A stretch of 64,000 nt of DNA, from positions 21,879,883 to 21,943,882 of the forward strand of contig NC_088789.1 of assembly GCF_949628265.1 (NCBI RefSeq), in the 5' to 3' direction. The translations under genes were made by a program, and so were the position numbers. The stretch comes from Cloeon dipterum (lineage: Eukaryota > Arthropoda > Insecta > Ephemeroptera > Baetidae). Positions within the stretch are counted from its first letter, which is position 1. Every line of letters begins with the position of its first letter. Of the stretch, positions 24,401-38,209 are shown one piece after another. The notes beneath the pieces are model-generated. The model was not told the DNA's origin, made no database searches, and saw only the letters and a program-made list of their open reading frames with translations.

Positions 24401-26886
24401 TTAAAAGTTCATTGCATTATTTTCTGATGAAAAAACAAACAAATAAAACTTGAAATATACACTGGCTATTACAATAGTGTATACTTTATCAAGGTGTCAA
24501 ATTATCTCCTCAAACACTAATAACTAGGGCTGAGCAGGTATAATCTATCAAACTAATCTCCTCTGGAACGAATAAAAATACTTTTCTTCTAATCGATTAA
24601 TCATATAGCTTGAGCAAGTCTTTTCTCAGAAGTGGACAAGGTTCATCTTATAGAAAAACAAGCTAGTCGAGCAAAACAAATTTTCTCTTGAAGAGAGCTA
24701 CGAATGTCTTTTTGCTGCATGCGTGGTGGTAATGTTTAAACACGAAAGAGCGTCAAGTTTGCTTAGCTTTTCGACTCATCAAATAATCAAAAGGAGGGAA
24801 AATGGTCCCACTAAAGATAAAAGAAGGCAAGCACGGCGATTTGCTTTGAATATGCGGGTCGCCAGTTGGAAATGCTCTGCTGCTGCTGCGTGTGCGGTCG
24901 CCTTTTCATAAGGTTGCCACACATTCACATTCAACTCTTCACCGTGGGACTTTAGTGTCTTTTACAATTAAATATCTGTATTGATATTTTTAATGAATGA
25001 AAATCTTTATTAGACACCAAAGGTGTACAACTGACATTATAAATAAATAGAATAATTTATATTTTTAACTCATCATTTACTCTTGTTGCTAGTTTTCTTG
25101 CATTCGATTTTTCAAATTAATCTCTGATTTTCAAACTAAATCAAAAATTTGAAAACCATATATGTATAAAATATGAATTGGCAACCCTACAGTGATCGCC
25201 ACTCATTCATTCATGCGCTCACAAAACATACAGTCGCCCTCTTCCGCTTTTCGATTTGAGAAAACACGTCGTTCATTTGCGTCGTGAATGGTTTAGAAAA
25301 GTGAGCATCTGCGGGGCAACCGGAGATAAATGCAAACTCGCCATGGTCAGCGAGCTATTTGAAAACGAAAGACGACGACGACTACGCGACGACGGTTATT
25401 TGTATTATTGTCGGCTGAAAGGGCGCTTGTCAAGGGAGCACGCGAGCAGCGAATTCTGCTTCAACACAAATAATTTATTTCATGCGGTTCAAATGCCGTT
25501 CCTCGGCGTTGCAGCTTCACACTTCACGACCTCATCAGTTGAACATAACAAACAGATATTCAGGTTCCAATCAGTGAGCACGATGAAAAATGCACTTCTC
25601 AGTTCTGCTTCACAGGAATGTTTTTTTTAATATTTCATGTTTAAATGCACAAAAAATACTGCAGCCGTTCAATCGTCAAATACGCGGAAGAGTGGATATA
25701 ATTATTTGTTTGCAGAGAAGATAATGCATTTTTCCTCAAAGATAGCTGCAGAATTTAAGCTTGCTTTGCAAGTGTTTTTTTAAATCTGTTAACTGATTGT
25801 AAGGTCAATCTTTTGGTTGGAAATTGTGGACACGTTTTCAACAAAAACGACAAATTTGTACGCTTTTGTACGGTTTTAAACTATTGTTGTTTCTTGCCTA
25901 TTCATCAATTAAACAAACCCATTTGTGATTCAAGCCATTGCTTGGCAACACTGTATATTTACGATTTTAAGACACTTCCGTTGCGATTACAGCAGACTAA
26001 ATTCTGCCACTGTGCACTCTACTCTTGAAATTATTTATTTGAATTTGATGAAAACCAATGGCCTTAAAAAATTCAGCAAAGATTTTTTATTTTTAATATC
26101 CAATTTTCGTAAAGTATTTGATTACTAGAAAATGTTTCAACGTCATTACATTAAATTAAGGTCTTTTTCTATATCACGTAGACCTTTTAAAATGTTCAAG
26201 TGGTAATACCAGAAAAAAATCGAAAACTCAACATTGTAGACCTTTTTAGCGTTTATAAGATTGAGTTTAAAATAAATATATAAATATATGAAAGTTCATA
26301 CGAGTTAGAAAGTCTTAGATGGTTTTGGCCGGTATATTGTGACTCAGAAAGTTTTAAAATTGCGTGATATGAGCTCATCTGGTGTCTGAAACAAAATCAC
26401 ACGTACAAGAACTAGTTGATCGTCTTAAATGTCCAACCCATATTCTTATAGTGCTTGAAGATCAACCTTTTTCCATTTATGGTCACCTAAGGTGTAATAT
26501 GAGATTCATTATTACTAATTATGCAAACTAGACGTGGAAGTATTTAATTTGATGCGCTGAAAACCAATGAAAACACCAGAAAAAAATTAACAAGAAAATA
26601 AATGGCTACATTGATCAATTCCCCCTTTTATAAATCATGTATTTTCTTATTCAATGGATTTTTTTCAGCGTTTTATAGTGGTTTACTTTTTCTGGTTAGT
26701 TTTCACATAATAAAAGACACCTGAAAAGTAAAAACATGACCCTATATATATAAAACGCCTCGAGGGAGAAATGGGAAATAATCCCCTCGATCAAAATCTT
26801 TTGATTCTAAATTTAGGAAACGTATGTGCGCGACTGAACGAGCCGTAAACTAATCGAGAGAGAGCACTGCAACGGCATTTAAAGGG
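24401..26886. other. Intergenic DNA with islands at about 24720-24910 and 25180-25630
   Basis: Apart from the LINE tail I recognise nothing. The islands are GC-richer than their flanks. A 124-codon frame in 25256-25630 shows no family motif. Confidence 0.45.
24995..25058 (-). mobile_element. LINE 3' tail remnant
   Basis: On the minus strand this reads GTTGTACACCTTTGGTGTC followed by TAATAAAG, the same tail pattern as the LINE at 4378-4588 (TTGTACGCCGTTGGCG..AATAAA). Only the tail is present. A 10-bp AT-rich word (ATATTTTTAA) occurs on both sides (24984-24993, 25059-25068) and may be a target duplication. Confidence 0.55.
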
Positions 26887-27440
<554 letters not shown>

Positions 27441-27473
27441 ATTTGGCTGTGTCACATTTTACGCCTTTATCAT

Positions 27474-27555
27474 TAGACTATAATCTTTGTCGTTTTTTCC
27501 GGCTAAAAGTGGACTTTTTAGAATTTTTTTAACTCTAACCAAAATATGGTTGATT

Positions 27556-27626
<71 letters not shown>

Positions 27627-27738
27627 GATAAAGGATTCGAAGTTTCAGTTTTGTAATCTTTCCTTATGTGAACCTTGCAAAGGGGTGGAAATTTTACGAT
27701 TCAATTTTTATTTTGTAGATTGCAAGATTATAGTCCAA
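27474..27738. mobile_element. Possible small MITE carrying an (AT)n microsatellite
   Basis: GACTATAATCTT at the left (about 27476) and AAGATTATAGTC at the right (ending near 27738) are exact inverted repeats about 265 bp apart. Between them lies an (AT)n tract, 27558-27622. No coding capacity. It could be a second TIR family or a chance AT-rich inverted pair. Confidence 0.4.
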
Positions 27739-29847
27739 TATTTTTAAATTGATTTAAAACACAACATTGATTTGTTGGCAGATTTCAATGATAAAAATCG
27801 ATCGGTTGATCATTTTTGACAGTTCGGAAAAAATACCATAAAGGTTATTTCTGGGGCTTGTAAATTTTAAACCACGAACCGAATAGCAAAATCTAAACAT
27901 TCTAGTAGCTGATGAAATTTCCTATTCTTTCCCCATCAGCTTTAAATGTTGCATTATTTTTTTATATCTGTAAAAGAGGCAAATTTGAAGTTTAAAAAAG
28001 AAACTAGATAATATTTTTGATATTTTATCTTAGTAAGGAAAACGGAACTACGCGCGATGACCTTGGTGGTTGGCTCAGAAAGTTTGAAAACGGTATCTCA
28101 AACCGTAAATGAGCTATTTGTAAATATCCCCAGCAAAAATATGTTCCTAAATCTATATAGGCAATCTTCAAGAAAATCAAAATCGACCCATCGATCGATT
28201 ATTTTTGCCAAGTTTAGTCCACCTAAAGAAAAATGGTGAGTATTTTTGGTTTCTTGAGCCCTTCCAAGGGTTAGAAATTGGATCCAAAAGCCAGAAATAC
28301 TCTTAGTTTAATGGCTATAATTTTCCAGAGTGAAAATATTGAAATCTTGAGAGGAAGATCACAATTCCAGAACCATCCAACGAGTTTTGAATGCACTTTT
28401 TGGGGATTTAATTTATTTATAGTAAAAAACCAATTGATATAGTTATATAGTTAAAGACAGTTTTAAATTTATGCTATTTTAAAATCAATTCCAAGATTCG
28501 TAAGAAACTTAAAATAGAGTCGATTGAAAAAAATCATCTCAAGGTTTCCTATATGATACTTATCATGCATAGCTTTGAATTAACTTTTTCCTTGTGCATA
28601 TCAAGTTAAGTGGTCAATTTTTTACTTTGTATAAATACTTTATCAACCCACGTGCACTGCGATAAAATACAGCAAACCTCAGAAATTTATAAGATTGTGA
28701 GTGCGTATACCACCCAACCCAATTATTGCTCTCCGATTTATAAAAACTTCGGTCGATATTGATAAAAACATTTGATTGGCTTTTTTTAAACTAATTTTGT
28801 AGGCCTCAAATAATAAATATTTCTAATCAACTCAAACCTCTGCTCTAAACTTGGAGATTGTCAAAACTTAACAATAGGACTTTGAGGAAATTGGAGGGTT
28901 GTTCAAACAGTTTTGAAACTATCCTATTCTTTTAAAACAATTTCATTATTTCCCATAAAAAGGGTCTATCGACGAAAATTTTGCACTGCGCTGCTGGGGC
29001 TCTCTGCTGGGCAATTCCTACTGCAACTAACAATAAATGCATGTTTGCGTGGATGATCGACTTTTGGAGGGCACCCGCGGATTTCATTGAAAAGATAAGC
29101 AACCACGACGCACAGAGCGACCAAAATAAAGTCTCAAGGTTGTCGGCGGCGCGGCTGATAAATAAATAGACGACGCACAGCACACACGCAACAAAAGAGC
29201 GCGCGCGGCGAGAATCCGTGCTCGCCAAAGTGCTGTTTGTAGAATAAATAAAAATACTCGGCACACTGGCTTAGGCCAGGCAGCTTTTGTGCCGCCGTGA
29301 GCGAGCGAGCGAGCGAGCGGACCAGACTAATGCACATTATGCCCAGGCTCTTGTGTTGCCTTGCCTCCGCGCCTCGCGCACACATACATTTATCACAAGC
29401 ACAGCGAGTGAGTTTACGCGGACTCGCGGTATAAATATGCATCGGGCAGACCTGCTGCATGTGGGCGGCGATCGGCGATGCCCTCTCTGTCTTGTGTACG
29501 CTTCTTTCCGACCGAGAATGTAATCACACAGAGGGAAAACTTATGATGTTCCATTGCGCAAACTGCACTTAATGCGGCGTTTATGCAAGAGAAAATAACG
29601 CACAACGCGTGCATCCTTAAGTGCCTGTCTCTTGCTTCTTCGTGTCAAATCTGCTTTTTCAAGGCTTAAATGGTGCTTGTGAAACGTTCAATAACGCCCT
29701 CATTCAACTAATATTTATTTATTTTTGTAGCCCAGGGTGGCGCAGCAGGGAGGCAGGGAGTTTCCCCAGATTTCCTCACTTTTTAGGTCAGCAATGAATA
29801 CAATCGATCATTTTTATTTTGCGGTCGGTGATTCAGAACCCTCTGCA
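27739..29847. other. Intergenic DNA with GC-rich island at about 28980-29640
   Basis: No gene recognised. The island includes a GAGC-tetranucleotide run at about 29298-29320 and many CpGs. The flanks are AT-rich. Confidence 0.45.
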
Positions 29848-30069
29848 GTTGGAGTGATACATAGAGCAACAGTTGAAAATTATTAGGATCGTTGGGTTCA
29901 ATGTGCAATAGTAAAAACTTTGCTATAATTAAAATTTTGATGATCTTCAGAAAAAATCATTGCAGCGCTCTTGGCCATTATTTACATGGTAGATTTTGGT
30001 TCCTCGCGTCGAGATCTATCCAACAATCAATGACACGTTATTAAGGAAAACTCTTACTTGTTGTGAATT
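29848..30069 (-). mobile_element. MITE-like element, partial reverse copy abutting copy 2
   Basis: The reverse complement carries the right terminal repeat (forward AGTTGGAGTGATACATAG) and the hallmark (GCGTCGAGATCTATCCAACA). It lies head-to-head with the full-length copy that starts at 30071, so the two form a composite palindromic arrangement. Confidence 0.65.
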
Positions 30070-30070
30070 A

Positions 30071-30508
30071 AAGACGTTATGCTAGTGCAAAAGCCTGGAA
30101 AACGCTTGTTGCCAATGCATAAACTCATCCCTTAGGATTCAGTTGAAGCCTAAATTGACCTAAGCAGCACTGTAATTTTTTGAGAAAATTGGCTGGAAAG
30201 TTACTGTGCTTTTCAAATGGTAATGGCTGTCTCCTTACTTGAAATCCGATTTAATTTCAAAACCAAGAGTTTCCCCAATAAGTGGCATACACCGTTGGAC
30301 AGATCTCGACGAGAGGAATCGAAATATGCCAAGAAAATATGTTCAAGCGCTGTAAATTTTGGAGAAAATTGGCAAAATTTGAATTTTTATTGTAGGAAGG
30401 GCCGTTTTTTATTATTGCAAATTGTCGAACAAATTGTTTATCGATCAATTGTTTATAGCATCCAACAATTCAAATAATTTTCAATTGTTGCCCAGTATCA
30501 TTCCACTT
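30071..30508 (+). mobile_element. MITE-like element, copy 2 (full length, nearly identical to copy 1)
   Basis: Over most of its length it matches the copy at 6166-6601 almost base for base, so recent mobility or gene conversion is likely. The right end CAGTATCATTCCACTT is followed by TA. The left terminal repeat is altered (AAGACGTTATGCTAGTG) but still preceded by TA. Confidence 0.8.
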
Positions 30509-33500
30509 TAAAATACGATTTCGAGTAGGAAGACAGGCCTCACAACCTGAAAATCACGCCAACTTTGGAAAATTTTACAGGTCAACGAGGATTTTTCGGG
30601 ATTTTGCAGCATCAATCCTCTTGCAATAGTGGGCTATACATTTAAATGGTGTTAGACTATATTTAGGCCATTCTCTCAGTTCTTTCCATAGTTGTTTACT
30701 TGCCAACAATAATATATTCTCAAGGTATTGAAATTCTATTTTGGTTATAGCTAAAAACACTTCAAGGTCTAATCCAGATGGTTTCACCCGGAAATTTCGA
30801 TAATTTTTTAGAGAAATGAATCACAATTTATAATTTTTCTTTGTCTGGAACCTCAAGCTATGTTTGGGAGTCAGCAACTGAATTCTTTTAGCTCCGAAAC
30901 GCGACAAAAATAGGTTTCAAAATAACGGGACACAAAATTTAAAGCGCTTATCAGGTGATGTAGAAAGAATAAGGCGGCTTTTTTGGCCTTAAAGAAACTT
31001 TGTTTGCTCCAAAGTTAAAAGTTCGTAATTTGTCCCCTTTTTTGTCCAAATTGCCGGTTTTAAGAGTCGCAGTGCCCGTCAAGTGCTTTTAATAGTCCAA
31101 TTCTTTAGCGGCTCTGGAACAATCTGTAGCACAATTTGTATGAATGGCAATTCGAGTGAGTTTAAACAGACGGTCGAAAACCGAGAAGAACCCTCTTGAA
31201 AGCTTTGATTTGTAATATCTTTTGTTTCTGGATGGGGGCAGGCATTATGGGGTAAAGTTATATTCTGCTGGCTCTTAATAATTCAAGTTACTCAGACGCA
31301 CAAAAAAAGTCGATATAGCCTTGAATTTCCAACCCTTAACGAGGCCTGCGAGGAGTGTTAACAGCTGTTTTCCAAATACGAGGGCGTACACGGTATATTA
31401 ATATTTTTTCTACGATTCAAACCCGAAACGCATTTATGACAAAAAAACAAACAGTTTTTTCATTAAATTGACTTGAAAATTCAATAAGAACTAAATTAAA
31501 CCCCAAAAAGTTTGTGCACGTGCGGAATTCGGAAAACGTCATTGGCCAAGGAGCCGGTTTAATTAGACTGCAGGGGGTAGCAGCGAGTTGCGAGCGCGGT
31601 GCAGATATACAAGTATAATTGGATGTCGCGATCGGGAGCTGTTGCGTAATGCGTGCAAACGGGTAATTGCGTCTCAAGAGCGGTTGCCAAGTAAATACGC
31701 TGCCAAAACGAGAGCCGCCCCTGCGCTGCCAATTGAAAAAACCTCCCCCAGCGAGCGAGCGAGTGAGTATCAGCGGCGCGGTGGCACGTGACACACGGGG
31801 AGAGAGCGAGGGTCCGTTAAATGCTTTAATATGCACGCATGAGTGCCGATCAGCAACACACACGCACACCCGAAACTCACCCCCCTCGCTCGGGATGGCA
31901 TTGCAGCACACACTCCCCCTTGCGAGCGCAAAAAATTCCGACCGCAGAAATTCCGCTGCACTGATTAGCAGCAGACAGACGATTATTGTCTCATTAGCAC
32001 CGACAACGAGCTCGTCCCTCGGGATCGAAGACGATTCGTGAGCTATGCAAAGGGTTTGAAAAAAGGGTGGACTATTCAAATAATAAATGTCGAAAAGTTT
32101 CCGGAAAATAGCTGCCCTCTTGAACAAATGTTTTTGACTCGTATATAAATTATAGGAGAACCCAATATTTAGCTTAATTAGTAATTATAAGAGAATTGCC
32201 CCCATTTAAAATCGCTATAGGAAAGTTAATCATTATTATAATTGTGTTTTCTTCATGAGAAGTCCAAAAACTAATGAGTGAAAAAAACTACCAAATAAAA
32301 CTCACCTGAGTATTTTAAACTGAACTATATTTGTTTTAATTTTGCACAGCTTTATTTTTAATAATAAATTTGAAAGTTAAGAAATGACGGTCTTGGAGGT
32401 AAAAATTGTTTCTCCAAGTGCATTTGCCTTTGATGATTTTTATTGTTGCACATTTAAGGTAGATTTTTATGTAATTTAATTCAGTTTAAAATAAGTCACA
32501 CTTTAAAAATTAACCACCATGGCCCAAACGAAACAATTTCAATTTGGCTATATGATTGGAAAAAATTAATACTTTGGTAAACTTGGAAAGATTTGTTCCT
32601 CACTGAGCTCTTGTCTTGCACTATTTGGTAATTTGCTACAGATTTAAGAACAAAAAATATAGCTATCGTCTGGGGAAACGGTCATTTCTTGCTATTTTTT
32701 CAGTTAAAAACCGGCCGTTGGAAAAAAACCGGATAGTCTATTGTGGAAGAGCGTTATGTAACGTAAGAAAAAAAGAGTGAATTATGCAACATTTATTTGG
32801 AAAATTGTGCTTTTAATCTTATTGGGGAAATATTTTTAGGGTGCTCTAAACTAATTCAAGAGCTTTAACAGTTGATTTCGATAGTTCTGATAACGAAAAC
32901 TACGATAATCTTATCTTACATTTTCTTCGAACTGCGTACAATATAAAAGTTGTTCCTTTACTGTCAGACATAAGGCCTTATTACTTTTCTTCAAATTCTA
33001 CAAAATTAAACAATGCATGGAACACTCGTAATTCAAGGAGCTGCTCCTTTCATACTTTTACGCTGCTTCAAGGAAATCAGATTGTTCTTCTGGTGCAGAT
33101 AAAACTGTTGCCTTTGGTTGCTTCAGAAATAACAGAATTTTCGGGTTCTATATATAACTGTAATCAGGTCCTTCGTGCTCAAGAAGCTATAGCATTCTTT
33201 AGTTGTGATTTTCCAAACAAAATATATTGTTTTTGGTCTATTTTTAATAAGAAATCCTATTTTCGGCAGTAAAAAACCATTTATGATAAATATTTGGACG
33301 TTTAATTCCTTGAGCAACGATATATCACAAAAATAGTTCCATTATAAATAATAACCTTTAGCTTTTATTCCTCTTTTATTCAGAAGAAGAAACCCCATTC
33401 TTAAACAAATTCCAGAGAGTGTAAAACATAAATAAATAAAAAGTAACCAAACAGTTTCCGATAAGGCCAGGAAATTCATTGGTTTTGCATTTGTCAAAAT

Positions 33501-36500
33501 GGAAGATGCTTTTCAAATTATTATTTAGAACATATATTTATTGGAGAGTATACTTACTGATCATTTTGGTAATTCATTGTCGTTTAAAACATTTTCCTTT
33601 AGTTGGTTTGCGTGTATATCTGGACAAAATAATCAAATTTAGATGGAAAAGTAGACTATATAGTTTGACACAGAAATTTCAATAAAATCTTCCTCAGACA
33701 ATTATTCTTAAAAAATTGAATCTTTAATAAAAACGACAATAGGAGCAGTTTTATCCAATATATATCATGCCAGAAGGTTCAAATACTTGGGAATTATGCT
33801 GAATACACCGTTTAAATATGTATTCTTGGAATCAAAACTTTTACCAAAAGCATCTAATCTATACGTAAAAAACGCCAAAAATTCACAGCTCTCTATATAT
33901 AATTGTACATTTAAATAAAATCCCCTTTTTGATTTTCGAAAGAAAAAATCTTAAAAATATATTTATGTTAAATATGTATCCAAGGATTCGGTTAAAACTC
34001 ACAATAGAGACAAAATTTACAACTCTGACGTGTAGCTCCCGCATTTCAAGTTCATGCCACGTTTTTTCGTTGTTGTTCTCTTTATTGATAAGTTGTGACA
34101 GTCGTGGCCATTTCCCTGCAAAGAGGAAGTGCATTATTTCCACAATCGCTTCAACTTTTGAAGAAAATTAACCATCGCAACTTTGTCACTCCCCAACTTC
34201 CTGCCAATGCCAAGGGCAAAGTGATAACAATGAAAAAAACTCATTCAGTCATACAATGAGATCGGCCACTTGTCCAACGCGATATCTCTGCCTGTTAATA
34301 TTCTGCTGTTTCGCAATTGTCACACGGCCGGAATTTCTTTCGGCAAACAAAAACAAATTTAATGATATTTAGTTATCACTTAAGCGACGACGAGAGGCAC
34401 AAAAACACTCAGCGACTCGTTAAAGAAAGCGCGCGGGCCTTGAGACTTGAGACGCACCTTCCTTCCATTTGTCAATCATCACATATTGAGCTGCTAATGC
34501 TAATCTGTTTGTTCTCAGCCACGAAATTAGGTTGATTTGAAAAGTCATCCTCGCCACAGATGTGAATCATCAGTTTCACCCTTTCACGCGAGGGGTTGCC
34601 ACGTGCTCCGTTTTTTAATGAATGAATCAAGATGAATGTTGGGGGCTGAAATTTTGTGACAAAAGTATACAATTTATTTTAAATTAGACCGTCTAAAACT
34701 GCAAAATCCATATAAAAATCGTGTTAGAATAGCCTAACACCGTCTAAATCGACTTTATAAGTCCGAGGAAAAGAGAGCAGATGTTTTTGCGTTGAGTTTT
34801 ATTTTTTTGGTGGACCTTTTAGCCATAAATTATTTTTAACCGGGTTACCGGAATTACTTTTTTCACATATGAAAGTTGGTTTCAGCTAATTTTAGACATT
34901 GTGTGACAGTTTTTATTACTTCGAGGTAGAAACGAGACGATGAGAAGAAATAATATTGGAATTTCAATTATATATATTCACTCATCTTCCTAACAAGGAA
35001 AACCTCTTGCCTCATTCGTTTCGATGGCATGCAAATATAGAAGTGTTTTGAAATAGCCAATTAAAAGTGAGGCAATACTATGCTTCTTATAATTGCGCAT
35101 AAAATAGCGTTCAACTCGTATAAAAAGAGAAGAAAATCCAACAAAGTTTTCTTTGCCACAATTTTGCATTTTTGAAGAACGTTAAAAATAAAACAATATC
35201 AATTTCTTCTTTTAAAAAGCTATTTTATTTTGTACACTTCGGTGCAATATTCACTTACAAAATGGCATTTTATCCAAATTTCGACAAGATATCGTGATTT
35301 TTCTGGTCAAGAGCCGTTTTAATTGGAAATCTTGTAATTTTTAATAAAAGAAACGTGTCCAAATGCGTCAAAAACCGTCTAAATTGGCTCATACTCTGTT
35401 TAATTTGCATAACATAATATTTTCTGAAAATAAAAAATGTTTTAAATTCACAGCCCCGCTCAAACTGAGTGTTTCTGATTTTTTAATGACATCAAAATAT
35501 TATGTTTTTTAGCATCGTTCTTATATGTATAATACTTGACATATATGCGCAACAATTTCCAGCTCAATGGTTGCATTTTCACTTTTTGCTAAGATCGATA
35601 GTTTGTTAATTCAGGCAAGCATTGGGTTTCAACCCTACAAACGGTTGCTAGGGAGAATACTATATAGACAATATTATAAGTTCTAGAAATGCTTATATGT
35701 TAAATTCCTGGCGCTTTCAATGTTGTGAGACTGCTAAATTGTAAAAATAGGATTCAAGCATTAGGAGAAGGGGCTCTAATAGTTTTTATTCAGAGTTTTT
35801 TTGCTAAAAAGAAAATTTAATTTTGCTTTAAGCGCAAGAACTTTACTTTATCGTGCATGAAGTCAAATTTAACTCGGAAAGAATTTAACGTGACGTCTCC
35901 TGCAACCAAACCAAAGTCATTATTAAATGTTAGTCGTGCGGGAGTTGTTCCGCAACCCTTGCAGCCCTATCTCTCGCTGCGTGTGGCAACCCTAGGCGCA
36001 GAGGGTGAAGCCACATAGGGGAGGGTGCACTTCATTCGTCGGCGGCCGCGATGCACCCGTTGACACCCAAAATAAACACACGTTGATGCGCCTTTTCGGC
36101 GTGGTTGTTCGCTGCCCGCCCGCCCGCCCGGTCGGCCGCCCGCCGCGGCCTGCCTTCTGCCTTTATATTCCAGCAGCATTTCTATCGATCTGACCGGATC
36201 TGACTGCCGCTCTGCGAGAGTGTGAGCTGCCGTGTGGATATGCACTGCGCGACCTTCAATTGACATTGCAAGCATTGCGCTATGCAGCTCGGCAATTATC
36301 ACCATTCTTTATGCGCTGCTCTCGCTCGCAACCCGCTCACAATTTTATTTTATATAAAATGCACCGAGCCCCCGAGTCGAGCCGAGGCGAAATTTCAGGG
36401 GAAATATAAACGCACAATCGCAGCAGCCGCATCTCATTCGGAAAACCAGTTTCCAGTTTCGCTCTCGCCATCCTATCAGGAATCTAATTCCGAAGGAGAA

Positions 36501-37900
36501 AGGTATTATTTACGTGCTGATTTTTTGGATTAAAAAATTCCTGCACCTCTGCGAATAAAAATAAATATTCTAGAATAATCAGTCAGTCATTTTATATTTC
36601 AATAATGATTGATGGAAATATTATTGACTGAAAAGTGGAAATGAGGCCATCATGACTCACTAGCCTGGCACTGACAGACATAGTAATTAAATATTAATGA
36701 CGTCAAACTCACTTCCAACCTATTTGAATTCCATCCCGTTCACGCCAGATTCCTACATGATTTTTATTTTTCAAAATTCATTTTATAAAAAAATCTCAAG
36801 TATAAATAATTTTTTAATGCTTAATTTGGATTTTTTATAATGCATATCTTATATTGGCGCAAAATATATGACTTTTTCAGGAGTCAAATAAAAAAAATCA
36901 AGTGGTGCAATTTTGCGCATCGCACTGCCCTGAACGTTTCAATGTCGCCTAATCCGGAATGCTTCAACAATGCCAGAGTCTGGCTGCTACATTCAGATTG
37001 AAATTCCATTAATTTTTTAATTTTAACAAATTTCTGAATGTCCCGTACTCTCAATTTAAAAATTTTGAGTTGTCCGTACCTATGTTGTGCACCAAAATAT
37101 ATGGAAACACTCGGTTTTTAGATTAAATGCCTGAGAAGATGTGACTGCATTAAAACTATATTGTTGCCCAATAAAAGTATGGGGGGTAAAATATTTTCAG
37201 TCTGCAATTGGGACATGTCACAACAACGTGTTGAAAAATGGGATGAACATATATATTTCTAAGGAATCACTCATCCCGAGTATTTCCCAACCTTAATATA
37301 TAAAACGTTATCCTAAATGTGTAATAACGCTATATATAGTGGTCCTTCCCTTCGAGGTAAAAAAAGTTTACATTAAATTCTTCTTATACAAAGAATTGAC
37401 GCCAGGCGATAGAAAAATTTAAAAAAAGTGGAGTCAAAACTTTCAGATAAGAAAAAATTGTTAAAAAAATTATGTGTATCTTTTTATTATGAATATATAT
37501 TTGTCCATAATCGAAATATTCTGCAGAACTATATAAATCAATTTACTATACAATATAAAACAAAAAGTTGATACTAACAATTTTTATCGATTTAAACGGT
37601 TATATTAAATTGATGTTAAAATTCCAATTTTACCGCAATACTTTTGTAATACAAGCTTACACCGGGATTACAGTTATTGATTCAAAATATTACATATCAA
37701 GATGGAATGAGATATTTTAACATCTTGGTCGTAAAATGTTAAAAAAATACCTCATTTCATGTTGAGAATGTTGAAATTAATTTTTCTTAATTAATTAATT
37801 TTCAAGCTCGCCAGATTGTCCAATTATTATGTGTAAAATAGTTATAATTATCTGTATTGCAATTAAAAAACATTGACGAGTAACAGCTAACAGCGCTCCT
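30509..37900. other. Intergenic gene desert with islands at about 31500-32050, 34030-34640 and 35930-36500
   Basis: No protein gene or RNA recognised in more than 7 kb. A short family-like fragment follows the MITE (30512-30590). A 236-codon minus frame at 31417-32127 passes through the GC-rich island with a GAGC run (31752-31767) and shows no motif, so I treat it as chance. The short word CCGTCTAAA recurs (34689, 34740, 35375). The remainder is strongly AT-rich. Confidence 0.45.
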
Positions 37901-38106
37901 CAATCAGTGAACAGCGAGAATTAAAAAGGCAGGCAAGGCAGTAGTCGCGTCACGACTCGCGTGTCTATATGTTTGAGCGTGGTCAGCGAGGGCAAGACGC
38001 CGAAGACGCAAGAGACAGTCGACAGTCTAGCAACGCTGCCAGCGAAAAACCGCGACCCCAGCGCCAATCAGTCAAATACCGAATCATCGCTCTTCGTTCA
38101 CATCGT

Positions 38107-38199
38107 CCTCTGGTAGCTCAGTTGGTAGAGCGGTGGACTGTAGTCGAGAGAAATGCAATAGATATCCATAGGTCGCTGGTTCGAATCCGGCCCGGAGGA
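38107..38199 (+). tRNA. tRNA-Tyr (GUA anticodon) with 20-nt intron
   Basis: The cloverleaf folds cleanly. The acceptor stem is CCTCTGG (38107-38113) with CCGGAGG (38192-38198). The D arm is GCTC/GAGC, the anticodon stem GTGGA with TCCAT (one G-T closing pair), and the T arm GCTGG-TTCGAAT-CCGGC. Anticodon GTA is at 38140-38142. The intron 38144-38163 lies one base 3' of the anticodon, the canonical eukaryotic position; tRNA-Tyr is usually intron-bearing in eukaryotes. The mature length is 73 nt before CCA. A run of five T (38203-38207) just downstream fits a Pol III terminator. Confidence 0.97.
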
Positions 38200-38202
38200 A
38201 AC

Positions 38203-38207
38203 TTTTT
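38203..38207 (+). terminator. Pol III terminator of tRNA-Tyr
   Basis: TTTTT lies four bases after the discriminator base of the tRNA, as expected for RNA polymerase III termination. Confidence 0.75.
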
Positions 38208-38209
38208 GA

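Noticed and set aside
31417-32127. 236-codon minus-strand open frame
   Set aside because: It runs through a GC-rich island with a GAGC run, has no known motif, no splice context and an odd Cys/Arg/Ser composition. Overlapping frames on the other strand are similarly open.
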